A stretch of 64,000 nucleotides of DNA from Kitasatospora aureofaciens (lineage in GTDB: Bacteria > Actinomycetota > Actinomycetes > Streptomycetales > Streptomycetaceae): the NCBI RefSeq assembly GCF_001188955.3, contig NZ_JPRF03000024.1:1-64000 (forward strand), given 5' to 3'. Shown in pieces: positions 8,895-16,988 of this stretch. The notes beneath the pieces are model-generated. The model was not told the origin of the DNA. It made no database searches and saw only the letters and a list, made by a program, of their open reading frames with translations. Numbering within the stretch: the stretch's first letter is position 1; each line of letters begins with the position of its first letter. The position numbers and the translations under genes are program-made.

Positions 8895-10427
8895 ATGTTC
8901 GATACGAGCTTTGCGTTCCCGCGTGCCCTGCTGAACCCGGTGGCGGGCGCCCGAGGGCGGGTCGCCGTCATCGGCGCAGGAATCGCCGGCCTGGTCTGCG
9001 CGTACGAGCTGGAGCGGCGCGGGTTCGACGTCGTGGTCCACGAACGGTCGAACCGGCCCGGCGGACGGGTGCGGACCCACCGCTTCTGGGACGGCACCCA
9101 CGTCGACCTCGGCGCCATGCGCATCCCCGGCAACCACCACTGCGTGCTGCACTACGTCTCCCAGTTCCACCTGGAGACCCGCCCGTTCGTCAACGCCAAC
9201 CCGCGCGCCTACTACCACCTGCGCGGCCAGCGGGTCCGGGTCCAGGACGTGGCCGTCCTCTACCCCGCGTACGCGCTCCGCCCGGGCGAACGGCAGGCCC
9301 CGACGCCGGTGCTGGACCGCCTGCTCGGCCCGGTGTGGCGCTCGCTCACCGTCGAGCAGCAGGAGCACACGCTGGCCGGCCACTGGGACGACCCGGCGCT
9401 GGAGCGGGCGGCCTCGGTGTCCCTGTGGCAGTTCGTCCACGAGCACCTGTCGCAGGACGCCTGGGACCTCATCGGCCACGCCAGCGGGCTCGCCCACTAC
9501 GAGCAGTCCTCCCTGCTGGAGGTCCTGGTCGACTACTTCGGACTGTTCCACGAGGGGCAGGTCGAGCTGGTGGACGGGCTGGAAGCGCTGGTCCACGCCT
9601 TCGTCCGGGCCCTGCGCCCCGGCACCCTCCGGCTGTCCAGCCGGATCGACGAACTCACCCTCACCACGGACGGCGTCCGGATCCACGGCAAGCGGCTCGG
9701 CGCCCCGCTGGAGGACCACGCCGACTACGTGGTCTGCTGCGTCCCGGCGCCCGCACTCGACCAGATCGCCGTCAGTCCGGGCCTGCCCCACTCCCAGCGG
9801 CACGCCGTGCGCGGCATCAGCTACGCCAGCAGCAGCAAGACCGTCCTCCACCTCACCCGCCGCCGCTGGGAACTGGAGGACGGCATCCACGGCGGCGGAA
9901 GCTTCACCGACCTGCCGATCCAGCAGTGCTGGTACCCGTCGGACAACGCCATGCCGGTCACCGACGGCGTCAACGGCAGCGCCGACCACCGCTGGGCCGC
10001 CCGAGACCCGCTGCGCTCGGCCGAGCCGACCGCCCTGCTCGGCGCCTACCAGTGGGGCGCGAACGCCCGGCGCTTCGCCGCGCTGCCCCCGGCGGACCGC
10101 GACGCCCTGGTGCTGGACTGCCTGGAGCGGCTCCACCCCGGCATCTCCGCCGACGTGGACGACATCCTGCACTGCGACTGGGACGTGCAGACCGGCATGG
10201 GCGGCGGCGCCTTCGCCCACCTGACACCCGGCGAACACACCCGCTACCTGACGGTGCTCGGCTCGCCGCACCCGGCCGACGACCCGCGGATCTTCTTCGC
10301 CGGCGAGCACCTCTCCGGCGCCCACGCCTGGTGCCAGGGCGCCGCCCGGTCCGCCCTCGACGCGGTGGCCGCCGTACTCGACCGCGCCGGCCACCCCCGG
10401 ATCGCCACCCGGGTGGGCACCGCGTGA
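8895..10427 (+). CDS. FAD-dependent amine oxidase (flavin monoamine / L-amino acid oxidase family)
   Basis: The 510-residue protein carries the Rossmann FAD-binding motif VAVIGAGIAGLVCAYELE at about residues 24-41, the GGRVRTH segment that follows it in amine oxidases, and the C-terminal FAD-contact block FFAGEHLSGAHAWCQGA at about 467-483. There is no signal peptide, so it should be cytoplasmic. The family oxidises an amine or amino acid to the imine with release of hydrogen peroxide; the substrate cannot be read from sequence. ATG 8895 is chosen for its AGAGGGGTG ribosome-binding site; GTG 8889 is possible. Its stop overlaps the start of the glutamate-cysteine ligase gene (GTGA), so the two are translationally coupled. 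Confidence 0.88.
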   Translation: MFDTSFAFPRALLNPVAGARGRVAVIGAGIAGLVCAYELERRGFDVVVHERSNRPGGRVRTHRFWDGTHVDLGAMRIPGNHHCVLHYVSQFHLETRPFVNANPRAYYHLRGQRVRVQDVAVLYPAYALRPGERQAPTPVLDRLLGPVWRSLTVEQQEHTLAGHWDDPALERAASVSLWQFVHEHLSQDAWDLIGHASGLAHYEQSSLLEVLVDYFGLFHEGQVELVDGLEALVHAFVRALRPGTLRLSSRIDELTLTTDGVRIHGKRLGAPLEDHADYVVCCVPAPALDQIAVSPGLPHSQRHAVRGISYASSSKTVLHLTRRRWELEDGIHGGGSFTDLPIQQCWYPSDNAMPVTDGVNGSADHRWAARDPLRSAEPTALLGAYQWGANARRFAALPPADRDALVLDCLERLHPGISADVDDILHCDWDVQTGMGGGAFAHLTPGEHTRYLTVLGSPHPADDPRIFFAGEHLSGAHAWCQGAARSALDAVAAVLDRAGHPRIATRVGTA

Positions 10428-11767
10428 CCGACCGGCAGCTGACCCGGGACGACCTGCGCGCCCCGTTCCGGCCCGCCCGCAGCGAGCAGGTCGGCATCGA
10501 GGTCGAGTGCGGACTGCTCGACCCGGCCACCGGCCTGGCCGCCCGCTACTTCGGCGACCGCGGCGTGCTGGCCGTCCTGGAGGCGGTGCTGGCCCACTGG
10601 GGCGGCGAGCGCCAGGAGGACGCCGGACGGCTGACCGGAGTGCTGCGCCCGGACGGCAGCCAGATCACCCTGGAACACGGAGGCCAGCTCGAGTACTCCT
10701 CGGTGCCCGTCCCCAGCGTGGCCGAAGCGGTGCACGACATGCGCACCGCGCTGGAGCAACTCGCCGAGCTGGTGGGCCGGTTCGGCCTGGCCCTGGTGCC
10801 CGGGGGGAACCTCCCGTTCGACCGGCTGGCCGACGTGCAGTGGGTGCCGATGACCAGGGGCGCCATCATGCGGGACTACTTCGCCGCGCTGGGCCCTGCG
10901 GGCGACCGCGCCCGGTACATCATGGCGCTGTCGCTCTCCACCCAGGTCACGCTGGACTACCTCTCGCCCGGGGACTTCACCGAGAAACTGCGCACCCAGA
11001 TGGCCGCCGCACCGGTGGTCGCCGCCCTGCTCGTCAACTCCCCGATCCAGGAGGGCCGTGCGGACGGCCTGCTGTCCCACCGCAGCTGGGCCTGGCTGCG
11101 GATGGACCCGCGCCGGTGCGGCGTGCTCGCGCCCGCGCTGCGCCCGGACGTCGACGTGGACGACGTGATCGACTGGGCCCTCGACCTCCCCCTGATCCAC
11201 TACCGCACCCCGGACGGCCGCTACCACCCGGCGCCCGACCGCCCCTTCGCCGACCTCCTCCGGTACGGCTACGACGACGGGTCGCGCCCCACGCCCGCCC
11301 ACTGGGCCTCCCACCTCAACCAGCTCTGGACCCACACCCGGGTGCGCAACACCCTGGAACTGCGCGGCTCGGACGGTCCGCCGTACCCGTTCATCGCCGC
11401 CGTCCCGGCCCTGTGGACCGGCCTCACCTACCACGCCGAATCCCGTGCCGCCGCCTGGAAGCTGCTCGGCCACCACACCGTGGCGCAGCACCGCGCCGCA
11501 CTCGCCGAACTGCCCGTCCGCGGCCTCGACACCCGACTGGGCGACGACCCCGTCCGCCCGCTGGCCGCCGAACTGCTCCGCCTCGCCCGGGCCGGGCTGG
11601 ACGCGCGCGTCTCGGCGGGCCTCGAACCGCCCCACGTCCCCGGCTACCTGGACCCGCTGGACGAGATCGTCGCCACCGGCCTCACCTTCGCCGAGCAGTG
11701 CCTCGGGCGCTGGCACGGCGAGTTCCGCCAGGATCCGGCCCGCTACGTCGCCGCGCACCGGGTCTGA
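10424..11767 (+). CDS. glutamate-cysteine ligase family 2 (GCS2/EgtA-like) protein
   Basis: The 447-residue protein has the GCS2-type ATP-dependent carboxylate-amine ligase signatures: GIEVECGLLD near residues 22-31, the LEHGGQLEYSS strand near 85-95, and later conserved ALSLSTQV and RNTLELRGSDG blocks. The family joins the gamma-carboxyl of glutamate to cysteine or another amine. In actinobacteria such enzymes serve ergothioneine (EgtA), mycothiol-related or specialised gamma-glutamyl pathways. The GTG start overlaps the amine oxidase stop by four bases. No other ergothioneine genes (egtB, C, D) are nearby, so the partner amine oxidase suggests gamma-glutamylation of an amine instead; that is inference. 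Confidence 0.82.
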   Translation: MTDRQLTRDDLRAPFRPARSEQVGIEVECGLLDPATGLAARYFGDRGVLAVLEAVLAHWGGERQEDAGRLTGVLRPDGSQITLEHGGQLEYSSVPVPSVAEAVHDMRTALEQLAELVGRFGLALVPGGNLPFDRLADVQWVPMTRGAIMRDYFAALGPAGDRARYIMALSLSTQVTLDYLSPGDFTEKLRTQMAAAPVVAALLVNSPIQEGRADGLLSHRSWAWLRMDPRRCGVLAPALRPDVDVDDVIDWALDLPLIHYRTPDGRYHPAPDRPFADLLRYGYDDGSRPTPAHWASHLNQLWTHTRVRNTLELRGSDGPPYPFIAAVPALWTGLTYHAESRAAAWKLLGHHTVAQHRAALAELPVRGLDTRLGDDPVRPLAAELLRLARAGLDARVSAGLEPPHVPGYLDPLDEIVATGLTFAEQCLGRWHGEFRQDPARYVAAHRV

Positions 11768-12179
11768 AGCGCACCTGATCCGAACGCAAGGAGCTGGCGC
11801 GGTCCCCGTCCGGGCCGCCCCCGAAGCTGCGCCCGGTCTTCGAACACGGCCCCGCCCCCCGCCCAGGTCGCCGACGCCGCCTTCGACGAGCTCTTCCGCT
11901 CGGCCGTGCTCGCCGTCCTCGCCGTCCTCGCCGTCCTCGCCGTCCTCGCCGTCCTCGCCACCGGCGAGATGCCGCTGTCCCTCACCGAGTTCACCGCCGA
12001 GGGCGCTCGGACAGAGCTGTCCGCCCGGTGGCCGGTGGTCGGCCCGGACAGCCCGGACAGCCCGGACGGCTGGACGGTCAGGGCACGGGCCCGCGCTGAA
12101 CCCGTTGACGCGGCGGCCCCGTTGGACCAGTGTCAGGGCGAGTCACCGAAGCCGCGCACGGGTTGGAGGGAGCCGGACC
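11768..12179 (+). other. 412-base gap holding a degenerate coding remnant with 9-base repeats
   Basis: No intact gene fits here. From 11855 one plus frame reads PAQVADAAFDELFRSAVLAV, then a run of AVL units, then ATGEMPLSLTEFTAEGART. Upstream the best coding character shifts to another frame (ELARSPSGPPPKLRPVFEHG). This pattern suggests a small gene damaged by a frameshift and stretched by 9-base repeats. A second 9-base repeat (cccggacag, about 2.5 copies) lies at 12043-12069. The ribosome-binding site of the next gene is at 12164-12168. Confidence 0.35.
11903..11956. repeat. 9-base tandem repeat, GCCGTCCTC
   Basis: Five perfect copies of GCCGTCCTC (11912-11956) follow one variant copy GCCGTGCTC (11903-11911). 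In one frame it encodes repeated Ala-Val-Leu, in another Pro-Ser-Ser. Because the unit is a multiple of three it would vary in copy number without a frameshift. Confidence 0.9.
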
Positions 12180-13145
12180 ATGGGCATCGCACGTCGTGAC
12201 CTTCTCAGGTGGGGAGCCGGAACGGGCGGTGCGGCCGCCGTCGGAAGCCTGTTCGGACCGGTCTCCTCCGCCACCGCCCGGACCGCGGCCTCCTCGGCCA
12301 CCCCGGGCGGGCTGCCGACGGACAGCTGGATGAGCCGGCTGGACGGGAGCCTGTCGCTGCTCGACCTCACCGTCCCGGGCACCCACGACTCCTGCTGCCA
12401 GAACCCGTGGTACGGCACCGAGTGGTCGCACACCCAGAACTGGGGCATCCCGCAACAGTTGCAGGAGGGCGTCCGCTTCCTCGACATCCGCTGCAACGGC
12501 CTGGAGGGTGCGCCCGACGAACTCGGGATCTACCACGCCGACAACTACCAGCACATCCGGCTCCAGGACGTGCTGGACCAGTGCCGGTCCTTCCTGGCGG
12601 CGCACCCGGGCGAGACCGTCCTGATGCGCCTCCGGAACGAGCGCGCCGGCGGCCAGTCCCTCGACGACCCGGAGTTCCAGCGGCGGGTCAACCACTACCT
12701 GGACGGCCTGGGCTACCGCGGCATGTTCCACTTCTACGGCTGGCCGACCCTCGGCACGGCCCGCGGAAAGGTGGTCCTGCTCGCGGACTTCGCCAACCCG
12801 TGGGGCCTGATCGACTGGTCCAGCGGCCAGAACGACTGGTTCGACACCCAGGACGTCTGGCAGATCGGCGGCACCGACGCGCTGGGCGACAAGGGCCGGT
12901 ACATCACCGCCCAATTCGACAAGGCATTCCTCAACCCGGCCTACCCGCGAATGTTCGTGAACTTCCTCAGCTATGCGGGTGGCTACTGGCCCAAGAGCAG
13001 CTCGCAGACCCTGATGGACCGGACGGTCTACCCGTACCTGGTCGCCCGCACCCGGCAGCGGGCCCGGTTCGGCATTGTGCCGATGGACTTCCCGGACTTC
13101 CACGTGAACGTGCTGCAGATGCTCATCGACAAGAACTTCGTCTGA
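12180..13145 (+). CDS. Tat-exported phosphatidylinositol-specific phospholipase C-like protein
   Basis: The 321-residue protein begins with a twin-arginine signal (GIARRDLLRWGAGTGGAAAV, cleavage near the ATARTA segment around residue 38). The mature part is a PI-PLC X domain: LTVPGTHDSCC around residue 65 supplies the first catalytic His, and the GIYHADNYQH strand around 118 holds the second. The conserved ETVLMRLRNE and GKVVLLADFAN strands follow. The family cleaves phosphatidylinositol or related lipids to a cyclic inositol phosphate and diacylglycerol outside the cell. TTGGAGGGAGCC gives a strong ribosome-binding site. Alone between its neighbours; monocistronic. Confidence 0.88.
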   Translation: MGIARRDLLRWGAGTGGAAAVGSLFGPVSSATARTAASSATPGGLPTDSWMSRLDGSLSLLDLTVPGTHDSCCQNPWYGTEWSHTQNWGIPQQLQEGVRFLDIRCNGLEGAPDELGIYHADNYQHIRLQDVLDQCRSFLAAHPGETVLMRLRNERAGGQSLDDPEFQRRVNHYLDGLGYRGMFHFYGWPTLGTARGKVVLLADFANPWGLIDWSSGQNDWFDTQDVWQIGGTDALGDKGRYITAQFDKAFLNPAYPRMFVNFLSYAGGYWPKSSSQTLMDRTVYPYLVARTRQRARFGIVPMDFPDFHVNVLQMLIDKNFV

Positions 13146-13152
13146 GCCCGGT

Positions 13153-13184
13153 GACCGGCCGGCGGCACGGCCACCGGGCCGGTC
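13153..13184. terminator. hairpin between convergent genes
   Basis: GACCGGCC at 13153-13160 pairs with GGCCGGTC at 13177-13184, directly after the phospholipase stop codon and before the stop of the convergent minus-strand gene. No U-tract, as is usual in GC-rich actinobacteria. Confidence 0.5.
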
Positions 13185-14204
13185 TCACGAGGTCGCGCTC
13201 GGCGTCGGGGACTCCGTTACCGGGACGGAGGCCACCGGGCTCGGGGCCTTCGGGGAGGGGGCGGCCATGGTGGCGGCCCGGGCGGCGGGGTCGGTGACGA
13301 GCGGGAGGCACCCGTCCCCGCCCGGCTGGTGGCCGCACACCCGCAGGGTGGTGTCGGCCGGTCCGGCGTCGACCATGGCCGAGTAGTTGTCGTAGCCCCA
13401 GTGGATCAGGGCGGTCTCCTGCCAGCCGGTCCTGTTGGTGATGGTGACGGTGTCCCCGGGGGCGCCTTCGGTGATCCCCGCCCAGGCGGCTCGGCAGCGC
13501 GGGCTGTAGTGGAGGTACAGGACCACCTGGCCGACGTTGCCGGTCAGCAGGGTGTGGTCGTCGTTCTCGCACCCCATGAGCTGGGGGTCCTTGCCCGCGC
13601 AGCCGATGCCCTGGCAGAGCGGGGCGGCCCCGGCCTCCGCACTCGTCGCGGGGAGTCCGGCCGCGGCGGCGTCGGTGCCGCCGTTCAGACCGTGCAGGTA
13701 GAGGCTCACGGCCAGGACGAGCGCGACGGCGACGGCGGCCGCGAGCAGGGCCGACGGGCGGCGCCACCCGGCGGCGCGGCCGAGGACGGCGGACCGGACC
13801 GGCGCTTCGGTCGGCCACGCTTGAACGGCGACCGGCACGGGCGCGGGCACGAGCACGGGTTCCGACACGGGCGCGAGCACGGGTTCTGACACCGGCGCTG
13901 GCACGGGTTCCGACACCGGCGCGGCCCCTTCGGCCGCGTCCCGCGCCGCCTCGGCCTGCCTCAGCAGGGAGGTCAGCAGCTCGCCGTCGCAGTCCAGGGC
14001 GGCGATCATCCCGGCAAGCGCCTGAGGGGTAATCAGGCGCTTGCCGTTCAGCCAGCGTTCCCAGGAGGCCTTGCTGAGGTAGGTCCGCTTCCCGAGTTCG
14101 GCGAGCGAGATCCGGTGCGCGTCCTTGACCGCACGCAGTTCCTCGGCCAGGCGCCTGGCAGGCTCCGAAAGACCGTCAGGAAGCGGTTTCCAGGACTGGC
14201 TCAT
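13185..14204 (-). CDS. membrane-anchored XRE regulator with DUF2690 extracellular domain
   Basis: The 339-residue protein has an N-terminal helix-turn-helix (about residues 10-75, with ISLAELGKRTYLSKASWERW), a low-complexity VSEPVLAPVSEPV linker made of short repeats (about 95-130), one membrane helix (LLAAAVAVALVLAVSLYL, about 150-168) and a C-terminal DUF2690-like domain with paired cysteines (CQGIGCAGKDPQLMGCEND), then YSPRCRAAWAGI. The topology puts the DNA-binding part inside and the Cys-rich part outside, so it could be a one-component envelope sensor. ATG 14204 is chosen at the start of homology. It is divergent from another membrane XRE gene across a region with a repeated palindrome. 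Confidence 0.8.
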   Translation of the reverse strand: MSQSWKPLPDGLSEPARRLAEELRAVKDAHRISLAELGKRTYLSKASWERWLNGKRLITPQALAGMIAALDCDGELLTSLLRQAEAARDAAEGAAPVSEPVPAPVSEPVLAPVSEPVLVPAPVPVAVQAWPTEAPVRSAVLGRAAGWRRPSALLAAAVAVALVLAVSLYLHGLNGGTDAAAAGLPATSAEAGAAPLCQGIGCAGKDPQLMGCENDDHTLLTGNVGQVVLYLHYSPRCRAAWAGITEGAPGDTVTITNRTGWQETALIHWGYDNYSAMVDAGPADTTLRVCGHQPGGDGCLPLVTDPAARAATMAAPSPKAPSPVASVPVTESPTPSATS

Positions 14205-14376
14205 CGTGGGGGTGCACCTCTGGCGGGTCGACGGCAGACATGAACTGGTCATCGTTGGGATGATCAGCTTAGTCGCGCTCCGCCCTCAGCCCCTGCGGAA
14301 TCCGTCCCTCCGTCTCAACCGTCTCCACCCGGGCGTCCCAAGCCCCAGCTCAGGGGCCCTGGAACGGGGCCCATCG

Positions 14377-14394
14377 TCTCAGAAAGTTCGGAGA
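14377..14394. promoter_or_regulatory. palindromic operator candidate, TCTC-N-GAA-NN-TTC-N-GAGA
   Basis: A perfect hyphenated palindrome (TCTCAGAAAGTTCGGAGA) lies in the 368-base gap between two divergent membrane XRE genes. A looser copy with the same ends (TCTC...GAAGTTC...GAGA) is at 14545-14566, overlapping the ribosome-binding region of the right-hand gene. Paired sites between two HTH regulators suggest autoregulation. The rest of the gap (14205-14572) shows no gene. Confidence 0.5.
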
Positions 14395-14544
14395 CGGTCG
14401 AAGATCGGCCCGCGATCGCGCAGAGTTGGCCTCGCCGGGTAGCCCCGAGGTCAGCACCGGTTCTGGTCCGGGTAAAGACCTCGGCGAGTCGGAGCAGACG
14501 AGGGCGCCCGGGTGCACACCCAGTACTCCGCACCACAACGGTCA

Positions 14545-14566
14545 TCTCAGAGGAAGTTCGGGGAGA
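14545..14566. promoter_or_regulatory. second, looser copy of the TCTC/GAGA palindrome
   Basis: TCTCAGAGGAAGTTCGGGGAGA shares 16 or more bases in register with the site at 14377-14394 and sits seven bases before the ATG at 14573. Its GGGGAGA also serves as the ribosome-binding site, so a bound repressor would block initiation directly. Confidence 0.4.
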
Positions 14567-14572
14567 TACCTC

Positions 14573-15046
14573 ATGGGCCGCCATCACACGTCCGAGACCA
14601 CATCACCGTCGCCCGCCGACCAGCTCGCCAGCGAGCTGCAGTCGCTGAAGTCCGGGTCGGGCCTCACCTACGCCCGGCTCAGCGAACGCACCCACTACGC
14701 GAAGTCCTCGTGGGAGCGCTGGGTCAACGGGAAGCAGTTCCCCCCGCGGGACGCGGTGCAGAGCATCGCGTCCGTCTGCGGAGGCGACGCCGAGCGCCTG
14801 CTGGAACTGTGGCGCCTCGCGGACAGCCGCCGCATCACGTTCGTCCCGCTGGGCGCCCCGGCGCCCGCCACGACGGCCCCCGTGGCCGGCCCGGCCGACG
14901 GGGGCCCGCTCGGGGAAGCGGACTCCGCATGCCGCCACCGCCGGGAGGCCGCCCTGCTGCGGCGGGTGGCCCTGGTCTCGCTGGCGCTCGGGGCGGGCGG
15001 GGTGCTGGCCGCCGCCGGCCGCCGTCCGTTCCGTCGCGAGGCCTGA
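14573..15046 (+). CDS. XRE-family regulator with C-terminal membrane helix
   Basis: The 157-residue protein has an XRE-like helix-turn-helix (about residues 13-75; GLTYARLSERTHYAKSSWERW matches the LxxRTxLSKxSWERW pattern of the divergent gene), a Pro/Ala linker and a membrane helix near the C-terminus (RRVALVSLALGAGGVLAAAG, about 132-151). It lacks the DUF2690 domain of its neighbour, so it may be a shortened paralogue. ATG 14573 is chosen because GGGGAG lies seven bases upstream; longer in-frame starts lack one. Confidence 0.72.
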   Translation: MGRHHTSETTSPSPADQLASELQSLKSGSGLTYARLSERTHYAKSSWERWVNGKQFPPRDAVQSIASVCGGDAERLLELWRLADSRRITFVPLGAPAPATTAPVAGPADGGPLGEADSACRHRREAALLRRVALVSLALGAGGVLAAAGRRPFRREA

Positions 15047-15088
15047 CCGGCCGCACTACGAGAAGGGGGGACAGGACACGAGCGACAC

Positions 15089-15120
15089 GGCACCGCGCCC
15101 GGTGGGGAGGGCGCGGTGCC
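15089..15120. terminator. bidirectional terminator hairpin
   Basis: GGCACCGCGCCC (15089-15100) pairs perfectly with GGGCGCGGTGCC (15109-15120) across an eight-base loop, between the convergent XRE gene and the M15 peptidase gene. Confidence 0.8.
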
Positions 15121-15146
15121 GCGGCACGTGGGGAGGGGCCCCGCCG

Positions 15147-15911
15147 CTACGCCACGCCGTCCTGCCACCACCAGAAGCCCGAGCCGTAGTTGGAGTGCTC
15201 GATCCGGCTGTCCACGTGCTGCCAGGAGACCGTGTAGGTCTCCAGGCCGGAGAAGCCGCAGGTCTCGGCGATCCGGTAGACGGAGAGCGTCGACAGGCCC
15301 GAGACGGCGATGTCGGCGGCGACCCCGTAGGTGTGCATGGAGTTCGACGCCCCGCCGACCTGGGCGTTGTACGAGGTGCTGCGGAAGCCGGAGTTGACGG
15401 TGATCGCGCGGTCACCCGCCTTCTTCCGCAGCGCCTCCAGCTTGTACATGGTGCGCCGGACGTTCTCCTGCACCTCGCCGGAGCCGACGTTGCCGCCCCC
15501 GAAGCCCGAGCCGTCGTGGCTGGTGAACTCCGACCAGTTGAAGTGGGCCGTGGAACCGTCCGACTTCTCCAGCGAGTTGAGTACCCCGAAGGTCTGCGGA
15601 CCGGCCACGCCGTCCGCGCTCAGCCCGTACGCGGCCTGGAACCGGCGCACCGCGGCCGCGGTGCCCGGCCCGAAGGAGCCGTCCACGGCCACGTAGGTCT
15701 GCGAGGCTGAGTCCGCCGCCCAGCCCGCGACGCGGATCTGCAGCTCGGCCACGGCCGAACCGGAGGAGCCCTGGCCGAGGTTGCCGGACCAGCCGTACGC
15801 GGCCGCGGGGCGGGCGAACCCGATGTCGGCGACCGCGGCGAGCCCGGCCGCGGCCACGGCGCCGGTGCCCAAGCGCAGGAGCGATCGGCGGTCGAGGGAA
15901 GAGCTGTTCAC
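15147..15911 (-). CDS. Tat-exported peptidoglycan-binding M15 D-Ala-D-Ala carboxypeptidase-like protein
   Basis: GTG 15911 (AAGGAG six bases upstream) opens a 254-residue protein with a twin-arginine signal (LDRRSLLRLGTGAVAAAGLA), a PG_binding_1 domain (about residues 45-110; VDGSFGPGTAAAVRRFQ) and an M15-type zinc peptidase domain (about 120-254). The zinc and catalytic motif SMHTYGVAADIA and the later WQHVDS His are present. The family trims D-Ala-D-Ala or cross-linked stem peptides in the cell wall. It is the last of three wall-hydrolase genes on this strand, 91 bases after the transglycosylase gene. Confidence 0.88.
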   Translation of the reverse strand: MNSSSLDRRSLLRLGTGAVAAAGLAAVADIGFARPAAAYGWSGNLGQGSSGSAVAELQIRVAGWAADSASQTYVAVDGSFGPGTAAAVRRFQAAYGLSADGVAGPQTFGVLNSLEKSDGSTAHFNWSEFTSHDGSGFGGGNVGSGEVQENVRRTMYKLEALRKKAGDRAITVNSGFRSTSYNAQVGGASNSMHTYGVAADIAVSGLSTLSVYRIAETCGFSGLETYTVSWQHVDSRIEHSNYGSGFWWWQDGVA

Positions 15912-16002
15912 TATGTGCTCCTTCGAGGAGTCGGCACGGGGAAGACGTCGATCGGTGACGAACAGGGTGAACAGAACGGGGTCGGAGGAGTCAGGGGGCC
16001 CG

Positions 16003-16728
16003 TCAGTACCAGTTGTGGGCCTGCCAGAAGCTCCAGGCCGAGCACGGGTCGCCGTAGCGGCCCTTGATGTAGTCCAGGCCCCACTGGATCTGGGTGGCCG
16101 GGTTGGTCTGCCAGTCGGAACCGGCGCCGGCCATCTTGTCACCCGGCAGCGACTGCGGGATGCCGTAGGCGCCGGAGGACGGGTTGGTGGCGTAGACCTT
16201 CCAGCCGCTCTCGTGGATGTAGATCTGGTCCAGGCAGCCGAACTGGCCGCTCACGCTCCAGCCGTGGCTGGGAAACTTCCACTGGGCGGTGATCTGCACG
16301 GTGCGGGCGACGCCCATCGCGTTCATCGTGGCCGGGCCGGCGATGCCGTCGGCGCTCAGGTTGTGCGCCCGCTGCCAGTCCGTGACCGAGCCGGTCGTGC
16401 CGGAGCCGTAGGCGCCGTCCGCGCCCGCGCCGGCGGCGCGCTGGACCTCGGCGACCTTGTTGTGCAGGGCCAGCTCGGTGCGCGCGCCGTACGCGCCGTC
16501 CTCGTCGAGGCCGTTGTCGTGCTGGAAGCTGCGGACGGCCGCGGTGGTCTGCGGGCCGTAGTTGCCGTCGACGCCACTGCTCGCCAGGTAACCGATGCCC
16601 ACCAGGTTGCGCTGGACCCAGGTGGTGCTGTCCAGTGCCTGGGCCTGCGCCGGCAGCAGCGCCAGCGCGACGAAGGCGAGCACGGCCACGGCCAGCCCGC
16701 GCAGGGCCGGGGTTGTCTTCACGGTCAT
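16003..16728 (-). CDS. exported peptidoglycan-binding transglycosylase-like protein
   Basis: The 241-residue protein has a Sec signal peptide (VAVLAFVALALLPAQAQA, cleavage near residue 32), two PG_binding_1 repeats (about 38-90 and 92-140; VDGNYGPQTTAAVRSFQ and DGAYGSGTTGSVTDWQ) and a C-terminal lysozyme/SLT-like fold with HESGW (catalytic Glu candidate) and NPSSGAYGIPQSLPGDKM. The family cuts the glycan strand. The DNA 16790-16900, upstream on this strand, is rich in iterated GGGAC pentamers (GTGGGACGG and variants), possibly regulatory. Confidence 0.87.
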   Translation of the reverse strand: MTVKTTPALRGLAVAVLAFVALALLPAQAQALDSTTWVQRNLVGIGYLASSGVDGNYGPQTTAAVRSFQHDNGLDEDGAYGARTELALHNKVAEVQRAAGAGADGAYGSGTTGSVTDWQRAHNLSADGIAGPATMNAMGVARTVQITAQWKFPSHGWSVSGQFGCLDQIYIHESGWKVYATNPSSGAYGIPQSLPGDKMAGAGSDWQTNPATQIQWGLDYIKGRYGDPCSAWSFWQAHNWY

Positions 16729-16940
16729 CCCATTCCTCCGGTGCCTGTCGGGTGATCAGGCGGTGCCGCCCACTCTCGGGGGCCGCGCGGCCGTCCCGCC
16801 ACGGATCGGCGGCACCGGGGACGTCCCGGTGCACACCAGGGACACCGTGGGACGGTGTTGGGACGGCTGTGGGACAGCCGTGGGACGGCGTACGAGACAC
16901 CGGTGACACCTGCTGACGCCGACGGGAACGGCCGGTCACC

Positions 16941-16963
16941 GGCCCGTTCGTGGTGAACGGGCC
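16941..16963. terminator. hairpin after the amidase gene
   Basis: GGCCCGTTC (16941-16949) pairs with GAACGGGCC (16955-16963) just downstream of the minus-strand amidase stop codon. Confidence 0.6.
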
Positions 16964-16988
16964 AGCCGCCGGTGCACGGTCCGGGAGA

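Noticed and set aside
8727..10394. A 555-codon minus-strand frame opposite the amine oxidase
   Set aside because: Val/Gln/Gly-rich antisense shadow of an intact flavoprotein with FAD motifs.
11903..11956. CRISPR array
   Set aside because: The units are contiguous 9-mers without spacers, and no cas genes are present.
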